Source: Alphaproteobacteria bacterium (lineage in GTDB: Bacteria > Pseudomonadota > Alphaproteobacteria > UBA2966). From it: a stretch of DNA of 34,668 bases. The notes below the pieces were generated by a model. The model did not search any database. It saw only the letters and a program-made list of their open reading frames with translations, and had not been told where the DNA came from. This document shows, piece by piece, positions 26,093-34,548 of this stretch (within the stretch, counting starts at the first letter, position 1; the number at the start of each line of letters is the position of its first letter). The DNA lies in NCBI GenBank assembly GCA_018650465.1, contig JABIFY010000032.1, positions 1-34,668 of the forward strand, read 5' to 3'. Made by a program: the position numbers and the translations under genes.

Positions 26093-27757
26093 CTAATTCC
26101 CGCCTTCGAGCAATCGTCTGGCAATGACCTGGGCCTGAATTTCGCCGGCACCTTCGAAGATGTTTAGGATGCGGGCGTCGCACAGGACGCGGCTGATCTG
26201 ATATTCCAAAGCAAAACCGTTGCCGCCGTGGATTTGCAGGGCGTTGTCGGCGGTGGTCCAGGCGACGCGGGCGGCCAGTAGTTTGGCCATGCCGGCTTCC
26301 AGGTCGCAGCGTCGGTCGGCGTCTTTTTCGCGGGCGGCGAAATAGGATAGCTGACGGGCGGCCATAATCTCGGCGGCGGCCAGGGCCAGTTTGCCATGCA
26401 CACGCGGGAACTTGATAATGGGCTTGCCGAACTGGATGCGGTCCGTGGCATATTGCAGGCCGATTTCAAAGGCATTTTGTGCTACGCCCAGGGCCCGTGC
26501 GGCGGTCTGGATGCGCGCACTTTCGAACGTCGCCATCAACTGTTTAAAGCCATTGCCTTCGGCTTCACCCAGCAAGTTTTCTGCCTTGATTTCGAACTCA
26601 TCAAAGCCCAGCTCATATTCGCGCATGCCCCGATAACCCAGAACTTCGATCTCGCCGCCGGTCATGCCGGGGGTGGGGAAGGGATCTTCTTCGGTGCCGC
26701 GCTGCTTTTCAGCCAGGAACATACTCAGGCCGCGATAGCCTTTGTCGTCATCCGATGTGCGTACCAGCATAGTCATGATGTCGGAGCGCGCGGCATGGGT
26801 GATCCAGGTTTTGTTACCTGTCACCTTGTAAACATCGCCATCTTTCACAGCACGTGTGCGCAAGCTACCCAAATCCGATCCCGTGTTGGGTTCGGTGAAG
26901 ACGGCTGTTGGCAAAATTTCACCTGAAGCGATTTTTGGTAACCAGTATTTCTTTTGTGCGTCGGTGCCGCCGAGACGAATAAGTTCAGCCGCAATTTCGG
27001 AGCGCGTGCCCAGCGAGCCCACACCGATATAACCACGCGACAATTCTTCCGAGACCACACACATGGCGGTCTTGCCCATTTCCAGACCACCAAAATCTTC
27101 TGGTATGGTCAGACCAAAGACACCCATTTCCGACATCTGATCTACCACGCTCATGGGGATCAGCTCGTTTTTCAGATGCCACTCATGGGCATGGGGTGTG
27201 ACTTCTTCGTCAGCAAAACGTCGGAACTGGTCGCGCACCATGTTCAGGGTTTCGTCCAGACCCAATGATCCAAAATGCCCACTGTCGGCGCCTTCGACCA
27301 GCAGCTCAGCCAGGCGCGCGCGAGCCTGGGGTGTGTTGCCGCGACTGGTCAACTTATGGATTTGTTTGCGGAAAGTTGAATAGGCATCATGGCTGACGCC
27401 CATGGCAGATGGTCGCACAATCTCGCCCTGCCACATGGGAATGCCATGCACCAGCTGGGCCAGATATTCACCAAAGATGATCTGCTGGATCAGTTGTTCC
27501 AGTTCACCAAAGTTGCCCTCAGAGGCGAGGGCGTCACTCCAGTTCAGCAACTGGCGCAAGGTTTCGACGTAAGTCGCACTCCAGGCAAAACCGTGAGCCG
27601 CGAACTGTTCTGTTTCCAAAGCTGCCGCATCAATGCGACCGTCTTTACTGACTTTGGCACTAACGGATGATTTTAGAGCTAACAAATAAACGTCTGCTGC
27701 GGCCAACCCCTGGCGACACTGGTCGCCGAGGTTTTCCATAATTACTGAATTACTCAT
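26093..27757 (-). CDS. mcd: (2S)-methylsuccinyl-CoA dehydrogenase
   Basis: A 554-residue flavoprotein of the acyl-CoA dehydrogenase family that oxidises methylsuccinyl-CoA to mesaconyl-CoA in the ethylmalonyl-CoA pathway. It is about 170 residues longer than ordinary acyl-CoA dehydrogenases because of an N-terminal extension, as in known Mcd enzymes. Landmarks are TEPNTGSDLG and TWITHAARSD in the middle, and the C-terminal NIFEGAGEIQ with the likely catalytic base E535. Specificity is assigned from this length, the HAARSD segment and the neighbour ccr, whose stop is 2 bp before the start. Electrons would go to EtfAB. ATG 27739 is a possible later start. Confidence 0.9.
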   Translation of the reverse strand: MSNSVIMENLGDQCRQGLAAADVYLLALKSSVSAKVSKDGRIDAAALETEQFAAHGFAWSATYVETLRQLLNWSDALASEGNFGELEQLIQQIIFGEYLAQLVHGIPMWQGEIVRPSAMGVSHDAYSTFRKQIHKLTSRGNTPQARARLAELLVEGADSGHFGSLGLDETLNMVRDQFRRFADEEVTPHAHEWHLKNELIPMSVVDQMSEMGVFGLTIPEDFGGLEMGKTAMCVVSEELSRGYIGVGSLGTRSEIAAELIRLGGTDAQKKYWLPKIASGEILPTAVFTEPNTGSDLGSLRTRAVKDGDVYKVTGNKTWITHAARSDIMTMLVRTSDDDKGYRGLSMFLAEKQRGTEEDPFPTPGMTGGEIEVLGYRGMREYELGFDEFEIKAENLLGEAEGNGFKQLMATFESARIQTAARALGVAQNAFEIGLQYATDRIQFGKPIIKFPRVHGKLALAAAEIMAARQLSYFAAREKDADRRCDLEAGMAKLLAARVAWTTADNALQIHGGNGFALEYQISRVLCDARILNIFEGAGEIQAQVIARRLLEGGN

Positions 27758-27759
27758 TG

Positions 27760-29076
27760 TTAATCGCTCTTGCTCTCTTCCCAGGCTTCACGCACGTCTT
27801 CGATGGTACGCAAACCAGGCACCTTGGCTGATACCAGCACGGCCATGTTGCCGGGCTTGTGCTCGTTCTTCCACATTTTGGTGTGGGCGCGCGGGATGTC
27901 GTCCCACGAAAACACTTCCGACATACAAGGATCAACACGGCGTTCGATGACCAGCTTGTTGGCCTGGCTGGATTGCTTGAGGTTAGCGAAGTGGCTGCCT
28001 TGAATCCGCTTTTGGCGCATCCAGACAAAGCGGGCATCCATGGTCAAATTGTAACCGGTGGTGCCGGCGCAGAAGACGACCATGCCGCCGCGTTTCACAA
28101 CAAAGCAGGAAACCGGGAAAGTGGCTTCACCGGGATGTTCAAAAACAAAATCCACATCGACGCCCTTGCCGGTGATGTCCCAGATGGCCTTGCCAAAGGG
28201 ACGGCAGCGTTTCATGTAATCTTTATAGCCTTCGACATCGTCTACGGGGGGCAACTGGCCCCAGCAATCAAAATCATTGCGGTTGATGACACCCTTGGCC
28301 CCCAGCGACATGACAAAGTCACGTTTGCTTTCATCCGAGATCACGCCAATGGCGTTGGCCCCGGCGGTGGCGATGAGCTGAACCGCCATGGAGCCCAGAC
28401 CGCCACTTGCACCCCAGACCAGCACATTGTGACCTGGCCTTAAGATATGCGGGCGATGGCCAAACAACATGCGATAGGCGGTGGCCATGGTCAGCACATA
28501 ACAGGCACTTTCTTCCCAGGTTAAATGACGTGGGCGGTCCATGACTTGCTGGGCCTGAACGCGGGCAAACTGGGCGAAACTGCCATCGGGGGTCTCATAG
28601 CCCCAAATGCGCTGGCTGGACGAGAACATGGGGTCGCCGCCATTACATTCTTCGTCATCGCCATCATCCTGGTTGCAGTGCACAACAACTTCGTCGCCCA
28701 CTTTCCAACGTGTGACGCGTGAACCGACTTTCCAGACGATGCCCGAGGCATCTGACCCGGCCACATGATAGTCTTCACTGTGGACATCAAATACTGAAAT
28801 GGGAATGCCAAGGGATGCCCAGACACCGTTGTAATTCACACCGGCGGCCATAACGAGAATCAGGACTTCGTGGCTGTCAACTTCGGGCGTGTTCACGACT
28901 TCCAACTGCATGCCTTCTTCAGGCGGGCCGTGGCGTTCACGGCGAATGGCCCAGGCATACATTTCTTTTGGCACGTGACCCAAGGGTGGAATTTCACCCA
29001 CTTCATAAAGGTCTTTGAAGTCACCTTCGACCATGTTTTCAGTTTCGGTCGAGACAGCGGCGGCAGCGTCTGACAT
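27760..29076 (-). CDS. ccr: Crotonyl-CoA carboxylase/reductase
   Basis: A 438-residue MDR-family enzyme that reduces crotonyl-CoA with NADPH while adding CO2, giving (2S)-ethylmalonyl-CoA; it is the diagnostic enzyme of the ethylmalonyl-CoA pathway. Visible are GHVPKEMYAWAIR near the N-terminus, the characteristic YHVAGSDASGIVWKVG and VVVHCNQDDGDD segments, the nucleotide loop VWGASGGLGSMA, FEHPGEATFP and RIQGSHFANL. Length and these blocks fit Ccr rather than generic quinone reductases. It is the first gene of the minus-strand ccr-mcd pair and divergent from ecm. Confidence 0.96.
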   Translation of the reverse strand: MSDAAAAVSTETENMVEGDFKDLYEVGEIPPLGHVPKEMYAWAIRRERHGPPEEGMQLEVVNTPEVDSHEVLILVMAAGVNYNGVWASLGIPISVFDVHSEDYHVAGSDASGIVWKVGSRVTRWKVGDEVVVHCNQDDGDDEECNGGDPMFSSSQRIWGYETPDGSFAQFARVQAQQVMDRPRHLTWEESACYVLTMATAYRMLFGHRPHILRPGHNVLVWGASGGLGSMAVQLIATAGANAIGVISDESKRDFVMSLGAKGVINRNDFDCWGQLPPVDDVEGYKDYMKRCRPFGKAIWDITGKGVDVDFVFEHPGEATFPVSCFVVKRGGMVVFCAGTTGYNLTMDARFVWMRQKRIQGSHFANLKQSSQANKLVIERRVDPCMSEVFSWDDIPRAHTKMWKNEHKPGNMAVLVSAKVPGLRTIEDVREAWEESKSD

Positions 29077-29100
29077 TGTTAGCTTCTCCGGTCAGGGGTG

Positions 29101-29163
29101 GAACGTCTGGATGAGGGGGGAAGACGTTCACAAAATGTGATATTGATATGTTGCAGCGCAACA
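29101..29163. promoter_or_regulatory. Cluster of inverted repeats in the ccr-ecm divergent promoter region
   Basis: Three perfect inverted repeats lie side by side in the 180-bp gap between ccr and ecm. They are GAACGTCT (29101-29108) with AGACGTTC (29122-29129), TCACA-AAA-TGTGA (29128-29140), and TGTTGC-AGC-GCAACA (29149-29163). The last two have the size and symmetry of dimeric repressor or activator sites placed where one protein could control both directions. The regulator is not identifiable from the sequence. Confidence 0.55.
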
Positions 29164-29256
29164 AGGACGCTATTATGTTGTTTCCCATCTTCGCCGCAAG
29201 GTGATTCAGAGACAAATTTTGAAATATTCTTTCTTTTTGTAACCAGGACCCCCCTG

Positions 29257-31308
29257 ATGAACGATAAATCCGCCAAAAATCCGCAACAAATGGAAAATCC
29301 CGACAAAAGCGCAGCCGTGACTGCTGCTGAAGGGCGAAAGATTCCCTGGGTTGTGCGCACTTATTCCGGCCATTCCTCGGCGGAAGCGTCAAACGCGCTT
29401 TATCAGACGAACCTGGCGCGCGGCCAAACGGGTCTGTCAGTTGCCTTCGATTTGCCAACACAAACCGGATACGACAGCGACCATGAATTGGCTCGCGGCG
29501 AAGTTGGCAAGGTGGGCGTGCCGATCTCCCACATTGGCGACATGCGGACCTTGTTCAAGGATATCCCTCTGGACAAGATGAATACTTCCATGACCATCAA
29601 TGCCACAGCCCCCTGGCTGCTGGCCATGTATGTGGCCCTGGCAGATGAACAAGGGGCCAAACGCAGCGATCTTGCGGGCACAGTACAAAACGACATCATC
29701 AAAGAATATCTTTCGCGCGGGACTTATGTGTTTCCACCAGCGCCCTCCATGAAGCTGATCAGTGACGTAATTACGTGGACATATAAAGAGGTACCGCGCT
29801 GGAACCCGACCAATGTCTGTTCCTATCATTTGCAGGAAGCCGGAGCGACACCGGCCCAGGAACTGGCCTATGCCTTATCCACGGCCCAGGCTGTGCTTGA
29901 TCTTGTGAAAGAAAGTGGCCAGGTGCCCGACGCCGACATGGCAAAGGTCGTTGGCCGCATCAGCTTTTTTGTGAATGCGGGAATCAAGTTTATCACTGAA
30001 CTTTGCAAGATGCGGGCGTTCACAGAAATGTGGGACGAGATTTGCCGCGATCGTTATGGTGTGGAAGATGAAAAGTACCGGCGTTTTCGTTATGGCGTCC
30101 AGGTCAATTCACTCGGCCTGACGGAACCACAACCGGAAAATAACGTCTATCGGATTTTGCTGGAAATGCTGGCCGTGGTCTTGAGTAAAAATGCTCGCGC
30201 CCGTGCTGTGCAACTGCCTGCCTGGAACGAAGCGCTTGGTTTGCCGCGGCCCTGGGATCAGCAGTGGAGCCTGCGTCTGCAACAGATCGTCGCCCTGGAA
30301 ACAGACCTGCTGGACTATGGTGATATTTTCACCGGCTCAAAAGAGATTGAAGACAAGGTGGCGTCCCTGAAAGCCGAAGCCCTGGCCGAAATGGCCACTA
30401 TCGAAAGTCTTGGCGGGGCCATCCCGGCGGTCGAGATGGGCTATATGAAAGAACAGCTGGTGGCCTCCAATGCCCGCCGCATGGCCGCCATTGAAACTGG
30501 CGAACAAGTTGTTGTGGGCGTCAACGCCTATACGGAATCAGCACCGTCACCCCTGACAGCATCAGATGATGACGGCTTCCTGAAAACCGATCCGGACGCC
30601 GAGAGAAACCAGATCGAAGCCCTGCAAGCCTGGCGGGAGCAGCGCGATGGGGCGGCAGTCGAAGCCGCCTTGGCCGAACTGAAATCTGCGGTCAGTGAAG
30701 GCCGTAACGTTATGGAGCCATCCATTGTGTGCGCCAAGGCAGGCGTGACCACGGGGGAATGGTCATCTGTCTTGCGCCAGACCTTTGGTGAATACAGGGC
30801 ACCAACCGGGGTTTCAGCCACCGCGACCGCCAATGCACCGGACGCGGCATCCGACAAGGTGCGGGCGGAAGTTGCTGCGGCCACAGATAAGCTCGGTCGT
30901 CGGCCCAAGGTCCTTGTGGGCAAGCCAGGCCTTGATGGCCATTCCAACGGAGCCGAGCAAATCGCCGTAAAAGCGCGGGATTCAGGTATGGAAGTTGTTT
31001 ATGCCGGGATCCGTCTGACACCGGGCGAAATCATTGCCAGCGCCAAAGAGGAAGACGTTCATTTGATCGGCCTCTCAATCCTTTCCGGCAGCCATGTGGC
31101 TCTGGTCAGTGAAGTTCTGTCCGGTTTGAAAGAGGCTGGTCTGGGTCATATTCCTGTTGTCCTGGGCGGTATTATCCCGGAAAAGGATGCCGCCGATTTG
31201 CTGAAACAGGGTGTGGCGCGGGTCTATACGCCAAAAGACTTTGAGCTGAATACGATCATGAGTGACTTTGTGACGCTTGTGTCGGCCGACGAAACCGAGG
31301 CAGCATAG
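29257..31308 (+). CDS. ecm: Ethylmalonyl-CoA mutase (AdoCbl-dependent)
   Basis: A 683-residue mutase converting ethylmalonyl-CoA to methylsuccinyl-CoA, between Ccr and Mcd in the pathway. It has the methylmalonyl-CoA mutase-type barrel (TYSGHSSAEASNALYQ; LSVAFDLPTQTGYDSD) and a C-terminal cobalamin domain with the D-x-H-x-x-G motif at D560, H562 and G565. Methylmalonyl-CoA mutase is the obvious alternative, but the divergent pairing with ccr-mcd and the single-chain length favour Ecm. I start at ATG 29257 because AGGA lies upstream at normal spacing. The 53-codon extension to 29098 covers the promoter region and looks non-coding. Confidence 0.93.
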   Translation: MNDKSAKNPQQMENPDKSAAVTAAEGRKIPWVVRTYSGHSSAEASNALYQTNLARGQTGLSVAFDLPTQTGYDSDHELARGEVGKVGVPISHIGDMRTLFKDIPLDKMNTSMTINATAPWLLAMYVALADEQGAKRSDLAGTVQNDIIKEYLSRGTYVFPPAPSMKLISDVITWTYKEVPRWNPTNVCSYHLQEAGATPAQELAYALSTAQAVLDLVKESGQVPDADMAKVVGRISFFVNAGIKFITELCKMRAFTEMWDEICRDRYGVEDEKYRRFRYGVQVNSLGLTEPQPENNVYRILLEMLAVVLSKNARARAVQLPAWNEALGLPRPWDQQWSLRLQQIVALETDLLDYGDIFTGSKEIEDKVASLKAEALAEMATIESLGGAIPAVEMGYMKEQLVASNARRMAAIETGEQVVVGVNAYTESAPSPLTASDDDGFLKTDPDAERNQIEALQAWREQRDGAAVEAALAELKSAVSEGRNVMEPSIVCAKAGVTTGEWSSVLRQTFGEYRAPTGVSATATANAPDAASDKVRAEVAAATDKLGRRPKVLVGKPGLDGHSNGAEQIAVKARDSGMEVVYAGIRLTPGEIIASAKEEDVHLIGLSILSGSHVALVSEVLSGLKEAGLGHIPVVLGGIIPEKDAADLLKQGVARVYTPKDFELNTIMSDFVTLVSADETEAA

Positions 31309-31356
31309 GCACACAACTTCGTTTTTGATCAATAGATTAAGAAGTCAGATAAATAT

Positions 31357-31647
31357 ATGGATATTGAAGCTGATTTGGCTGGTTCGGAACGTGTGCGCCC
31401 CCTTGTATCGCCAGGCCGATGCGAGGCGAAGGGGGCTTGTGTTGATGTTTGCCCCTTTGACGTCTTTGAGATCGTGCAAATTCCAAAGGAAATATATCAG
31501 GACCTGAACTTCCTGCAAAAAATCAAATCACGCGTTCATGGCTCGAAACTGGCGGCAACGCCAAATGCTGACAAATGTGAAGCCTGTGGCCATTGTCTGA
31601 AGGCTTGCCCGGAAAATGCCATCAAATTGGTGCGGATTTCCGGGTGA
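31357..31647 (+). CDS. Dicluster ferredoxin with one cysteine replaced
   Basis: A 96-residue iron-sulfur protein. The C-terminal site has the full CxxCxxCxxxCP pattern (C74, C77, C80, C84). The N-terminal site reads CEAKGACVDVCP, with C22, C28 and C32, but K25 at the place of the second cysteine. It can therefore hold one [4Fe-4S] cluster and probably a [3Fe-4S] or altered cluster, as in seven-iron ferredoxins. The region between the sites (about 41-70) is longer than in small clostridial ferredoxins. It lies 48 bp after ecm on the same strand. A role as electron carrier for a neighbouring pathway is a guess. Confidence 0.85.
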   Translation: MDIEADLAGSERVRPLVSPGRCEAKGACVDVCPFDVFEIVQIPKEIYQDLNFLQKIKSRVHGSKLAATPNADKCEACGHCLKACPENAIKLVRISG

Positions 31648-31701
31648 ATCAATCCTGGAGGAGTGGCGCTGAACGTGCTGATAAAAATGACAAAATATGA
31701 T

Positions 31702-31716
31702 TGTGCAATATGCACA
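31702..31716. promoter_or_regulatory. Perfect inverted repeat upstream of the rpsU promoter
   Basis: TGTGCA-ATA-TGCACA is a 15-base perfect inverted repeat ending seven bases before the predicted -35 box at 31724. It could be an activator or repressor site; the protein is not known. Confidence 0.45.
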
Positions 31717-31723
31717 TAAATCG

Positions 31724-31752
31724 TTGACGCAGGCGGGGAATGATCGTATACC
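31724..31752 (+). promoter_or_regulatory. Sigma-70-type promoter for rpsU
   Basis: TTGACG (31724-31729) and TATACC (31747-31752) are separated by exactly 17 bases, close to the housekeeping consensus. The resulting leader to the GTG at 31886 would be about 125 bases. Together with the site at 31702 this accounts for most of the 238-bp gap after the ferredoxin gene; no gene is seen there. Confidence 0.6.
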
Positions 31753-31885
31753 GACCTTCCCGCACGCAGGTCAGCCTTCGTGAAGGGTGTCCTGTGTTTC
31801 GCTGTTTACTGTTTGTTATCAGTTATTGCAGCATAAACACTTGATATACCATAAAATTTGGCAGATTTAAGATAAGGGATCATCC

Positions 31886-32086
31886 GTGGTTCAAGTATTC
31901 GTTCGTGAGAACAATGTCGATCAGGCGCTTCGCGCTCTGAAGAAAAAAATGCAGCGTGAAGGTATCTTCCGGGAAATGAAGATGCGCCGCTCGTATGAGA
32001 AGCCATCTGAAAAGCGCGTCCGCAAACAGGCTGAAGCCGTTCGCCGGGCACGCAAACTGGCACGCAAGCGCGCCAAGTTTCAGTAG
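31886..32086 (+). CDS. rpsU: Small ribosomal subunit protein bS21
   Basis: A 66-residue, strongly basic ribosomal protein of the 30S platform near the anti-Shine-Dalgarno end of 16S rRNA. The standard bS21 pattern is visible: [20 protein letters not shown], then [20 protein letters not shown], and a long Arg/Lys helix. It starts with GTG at 31886, with AAGGG about nine bases upstream; no ATG is available without losing the conserved start. It stands alone, with its own promoter and two hairpin terminators. Confidence 0.97.
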   Translation: MVQVFVRENNVDQALRALKKKMQREGIFREMKMRRSYEKPSEKRVRKQAEAVRRARKLARKRAKFQ

Positions 32087-32093
32087 GTCTTCT

Positions 32094-32133
32094 TTTTTGC
32101 CTGCTGCCTTCCCGGCAGTATTCAGGGCAAAAA
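32094..32133. terminator. Branched hairpin just after rpsU
   Basis: An outer 8-bp stem, TTTTTGCC (32094-32101) with GGCAAAAA (32126-32133), encloses a smaller stem CTGCC (32104-32108) with GGCAG (32114-32118). It begins 7 bp after the rpsU stop. There is no long T run after it, so it may be an RNA-stabilising 3' structure rather than a terminator. Confidence 0.4.
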
Positions 32134-32208
32134 TCATCGACTTTGAATTGACGTTGACACTCGCCTGATTTACTCAAGGTAAGGTTGTGTTTGATTCCGG
32201 ATTTTGTG

Positions 32209-32232
32209 GCAGTCTGTTTGCAGACTGCTTTT
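32209..32232 (+). terminator. Hairpin terminator 1 downstream of rpsU
   Basis: A perfect 8-bp stem GCAGTCTG (32209-32216) with CAGACTGC (32221-32228) encloses a TTTG loop and is followed by four T residues. Confidence 0.7.
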
Positions 32233-32234
32233 AA

Positions 32235-32271
32235 CGCCGCCGACTCTGTCTGGCGGCGTCTTTCGTTTTTT
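32235..32271 (+). terminator. Hairpin terminator 2 downstream of rpsU
   Basis: A 7-bp GC-only stem CGCCGCC (32235-32241) with GGCGGCG (32252-32258) is followed by a T-rich tract ending in six T residues. It lies directly after terminator 1, giving a tandem stop before the transporter gene. Confidence 0.8.
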
Positions 32272-32389
32272 GCCGGTTTTCTGCATTCGGTAAAGTTTTT
32301 TTCTACTGTAAAGTTTTGCACGTTTTGAGTCGCTGACTGCCAAAGGACATTTCTGGCAGTTCCCCATGAACCGGAGGACCCTCCCGCCG

Positions 32390-33607
32390 ATGAAGATTGA
32401 AGCCGTCGGCCTGACCCGGTTGCAACTCGTCATCATGTTGACGGCGTTGACGGCTATCGGCGGCATCGCGACCAATATGTACGTTCCCACATTGCCTGAT
32501 CTGACCCGTGATCTGGGTACGACCAAGGCCATGGCGCAAAATACCATGTCCGCCTATTTTGCTGGTGTAGCCATCGCCCAACTCTTTTATGGTCCCCTGT
32601 CCGACAAATATGGCCGCAGGCCGACTTTGCAATTTGGCCTCGTGCTTTTTGTGTTGGCGACGGCGCTTTGTGCCCTTGCCCCGACCATTGATCTGTTGAT
32701 CTGGGCCCGCTTTGCCCAGGCCGCCGGGGCCTGTGTTGGCCAGGTGATCATGCGCGCCGTGGTGCGCGATTTGTTTGACCGCAATGAAACAGCCAGCATG
32801 ATGGCCAGCATTACCTTGGCCATTGCCCTGGCGCCAGCTGCCGCTCCGATCCTGGGGGCGCTTATTCATATGGTGCTGGACTGGCGCTGGAACTTTGGCT
32901 TCGTGGCCTTTGCTGGCGTAGCCATCATGTTGGTGTCGCGGCGATATTTGCCGGAAACCCTGAAGCCTGAACATCGTGTCAGCAGTGGGCCTATTGCCCT
33001 GGTGGGCGGTTATAAACGCCTGGTTCTGTCGCCTGCCTATATGGGTTATTCACTTTGTTCGATGTTCATTTTTGGTTTGCTGTTTTCCTTCCAGGCGAAC
33101 GTGCCTTTTATCATCATTGATGAACTGGGTTATTCGCCGCTGGAATTTGCCCTTATAGGCATGGTGCCGATCATCGGGTTTGTCGCCGGCTCCTTTTCGG
33201 CGGGCAGATTTACGCCGCGCTTTGGCATTGACCGGATGATCCGGTTCGGCCTGATCGTCACCGTTTTCGGGGCGACGATGATTGTGACCTGTGCGCTGTT
33301 GCTGCCCTTGTCGGCGCTGTCGATCATGATCCCTATGTCTTTCATCGTGCTGGGTATGGGCATGGTTTTCCCCAATGCCAGTGCCGCCGCCGTCAGCGTC
33401 TTTCCGGAAATTGCCGGAACGTCTTCTGCCTTGATGGGTTTTTTGCAAATGGCTGGAGGCGGCCTGGCGGTCACAATAGTTGGTGCAATTTCGGATGGCA
33501 GCCACGTGCCCATGACATATGCCATGTTAACTTTTGCTGTATTGGCGGCTGTGTCATCAGTTGTAGGCGGAATGTTTGACAAGACCAGGGTCACGCACTC
33601 AGGTTAA
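32390..33607 (+). CDS. Bcr/CflA-type MFS drug efflux transporter
   Basis: A 405-residue integral membrane protein of the major facilitator superfamily with about 12 hydrophobic segments. The MFS loop motif GPLSDKYGRRP is at residues 68-78, between helices 2 and 3. The start MLTALTAIGGIATNMYVPTLPDL matches the Bcr/CflA (DHA1) branch, proton-driven exporters of drugs and other small molecules from the cytoplasm. ATG 32390 is chosen because GGAGG lies upstream (11 bases); the ATG at 32366 has none. Its 3' end overlaps the convergent gluQRS gene by 4 bp. The real substrate is unknown. Confidence 0.88.
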   Translation: MKIEAVGLTRLQLVIMLTALTAIGGIATNMYVPTLPDLTRDLGTTKAMAQNTMSAYFAGVAIAQLFYGPLSDKYGRRPTLQFGLVLFVLATALCALAPTIDLLIWARFAQAAGACVGQVIMRAVVRDLFDRNETASMMASITLAIALAPAAAPILGALIHMVLDWRWNFGFVAFAGVAIMLVSRRYLPETLKPEHRVSSGPIALVGGYKRLVLSPAYMGYSLCSMFIFGLLFSFQANVPFIIIDELGYSPLEFALIGMVPIIGFVAGSFSAGRFTPRFGIDRMIRFGLIVTVFGATMIVTCALLLPLSALSIMIPMSFIVLGMGMVFPNASAAAVSVFPEIAGTSSALMGFLQMAGGGLAVTIVGAISDGSHVPMTYAMLTFAVLAAVSSVVGGMFDKTRVTHSG

Positions 33608-34473
33608 TCGAGGCCCAGCTGCTGAAATAATTCTGTTGGCGTCATGCCGCTTTGCCGAATGTCTTCCAGGGTCCGGGCCTTGTGTCGTGTGGCCAGCCTG
33701 CGGCCGTCTTCTCCCCGCACCAGATCATGGTGGAAATATTCCGGCGTCGGCAAATCCAGCAAGGCCTGCAACAGGCAGTGAATGTCGGTCGCCTCAAACA
33801 GGTCTTGTCCGCGGGTGACCAGGGTTATGCCCTGCAAGGCGTCGTCGACAACGACAGATAGATGATAACTGGTGGGCGTGTCCTTGCGGGCCAGAACCAC
33901 ATCGCCATGGGCTTGCGGCTTTGCCACAACGTCACCGGCCAGCCGGTCGTGCCAGGTCAGCGGACTGTGTATAGCCTCAAGGGCTTTAGCCACATCCAGC
34001 CGCAGGGCGTGGGCGTCACCGTCAGCAATGCGGGAGTCACGTTCATCCATCGTCAAATTGCGACAGGTACCAGGGTAGAGGGCACCATCTGGCCCCATAG
34101 TTGGCACATGCGGGGCTGAATCGCTGCGGGCGATTTCCGCCCGAATGTCAGCGCGTGAACAAAAGCAGGGATAGATAACACCTCGTTCTTCGAGTGTAGA
34201 AATAGCCGCTGCGTAATCCTGCATATGATCGGACTGTCGGCGCACCGGCATTTCCCATGTCAGGCCGAGCCAGGCCAGGTCCTCGAAAATACCGTCTTCG
34301 AATTCGGCACGGCAGCGTTCCCGGTCGATATCTTCGATGCGCAGCAGAAACCGTCCGTCGTTTTGTTGCGCTTCCCGGAAGGGGATCAGGGCGGCCAGGG
34401 CATGACCCGAATGCAATCGCCCCGACGGACTGGGGGCAAAGCGGGTAACCATCATCTGATTTGATGTATTCAT
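33604..34473 (-). CDS. gluQ: Glutamyl-Q tRNA(Asp) synthetase
   Basis: A 289-residue shortened glutamyl-tRNA synthetase that lacks the anticodon-binding half. It attaches glutamate to queuosine in tRNA(Asp). The HIGH-type motif occurs in RFAPSPSGRLHSGHALAAL. Zinc ligands are likely CFC in YPCFCSRADI and the cysteine of YPGTC. The VTRGQDLFEATDIH block is typical. The KMSKS position reads RRLATRHKAR, as expected for this group. Possible starts are ATG 34473 or the ATGs at residues 7-8; no strong ribosome binding site decides. Confidence 0.93.
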   Translation of the reverse strand: MNTSNQMMVTRFAPSPSGRLHSGHALAALIPFREAQQNDGRFLLRIEDIDRERCRAEFEDGIFEDLAWLGLTWEMPVRRQSDHMQDYAAAISTLEERGVIYPCFCSRADIRAEIARSDSAPHVPTMGPDGALYPGTCRNLTMDERDSRIADGDAHALRLDVAKALEAIHSPLTWHDRLAGDVVAKPQAHGDVVLARKDTPTSYHLSVVVDDALQGITLVTRGQDLFEATDIHCLLQALLDLPTPEYFHHDLVRGEDGRRLATRHKARTLEDIRQSGMTPTELFQQLGLD

Positions 34474-34530
34474 ATAGGTGACAACAACTTCATTCCCGGC
34501 GAAACTCTGTTCTCATCTTATGGAGCTGAC

Positions 34531-34544
34531 CACAGTACCCGACT
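34531..34544 (+). repeat. Putative IS terminal inverted repeat (right edge)
   Basis: CACAGTACCCGACT reads inward to the right edge and is identical to the inward-reading repeat at 126-139. Only 4 bp separate it from the stop codon of the partial gene at 34549, a spacing usual for the right end of an IS. Confidence 0.55.
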
Positions 34545-34548
34545 CTTT

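Noticed and set aside
29098-29256. N-terminal extension of ecm to ATG 29098
   Set aside because: It would cover the inverted repeats of the divergent promoter region and encodes Cys-rich non-homologous residues; ATG 29257 has an AGGA box.
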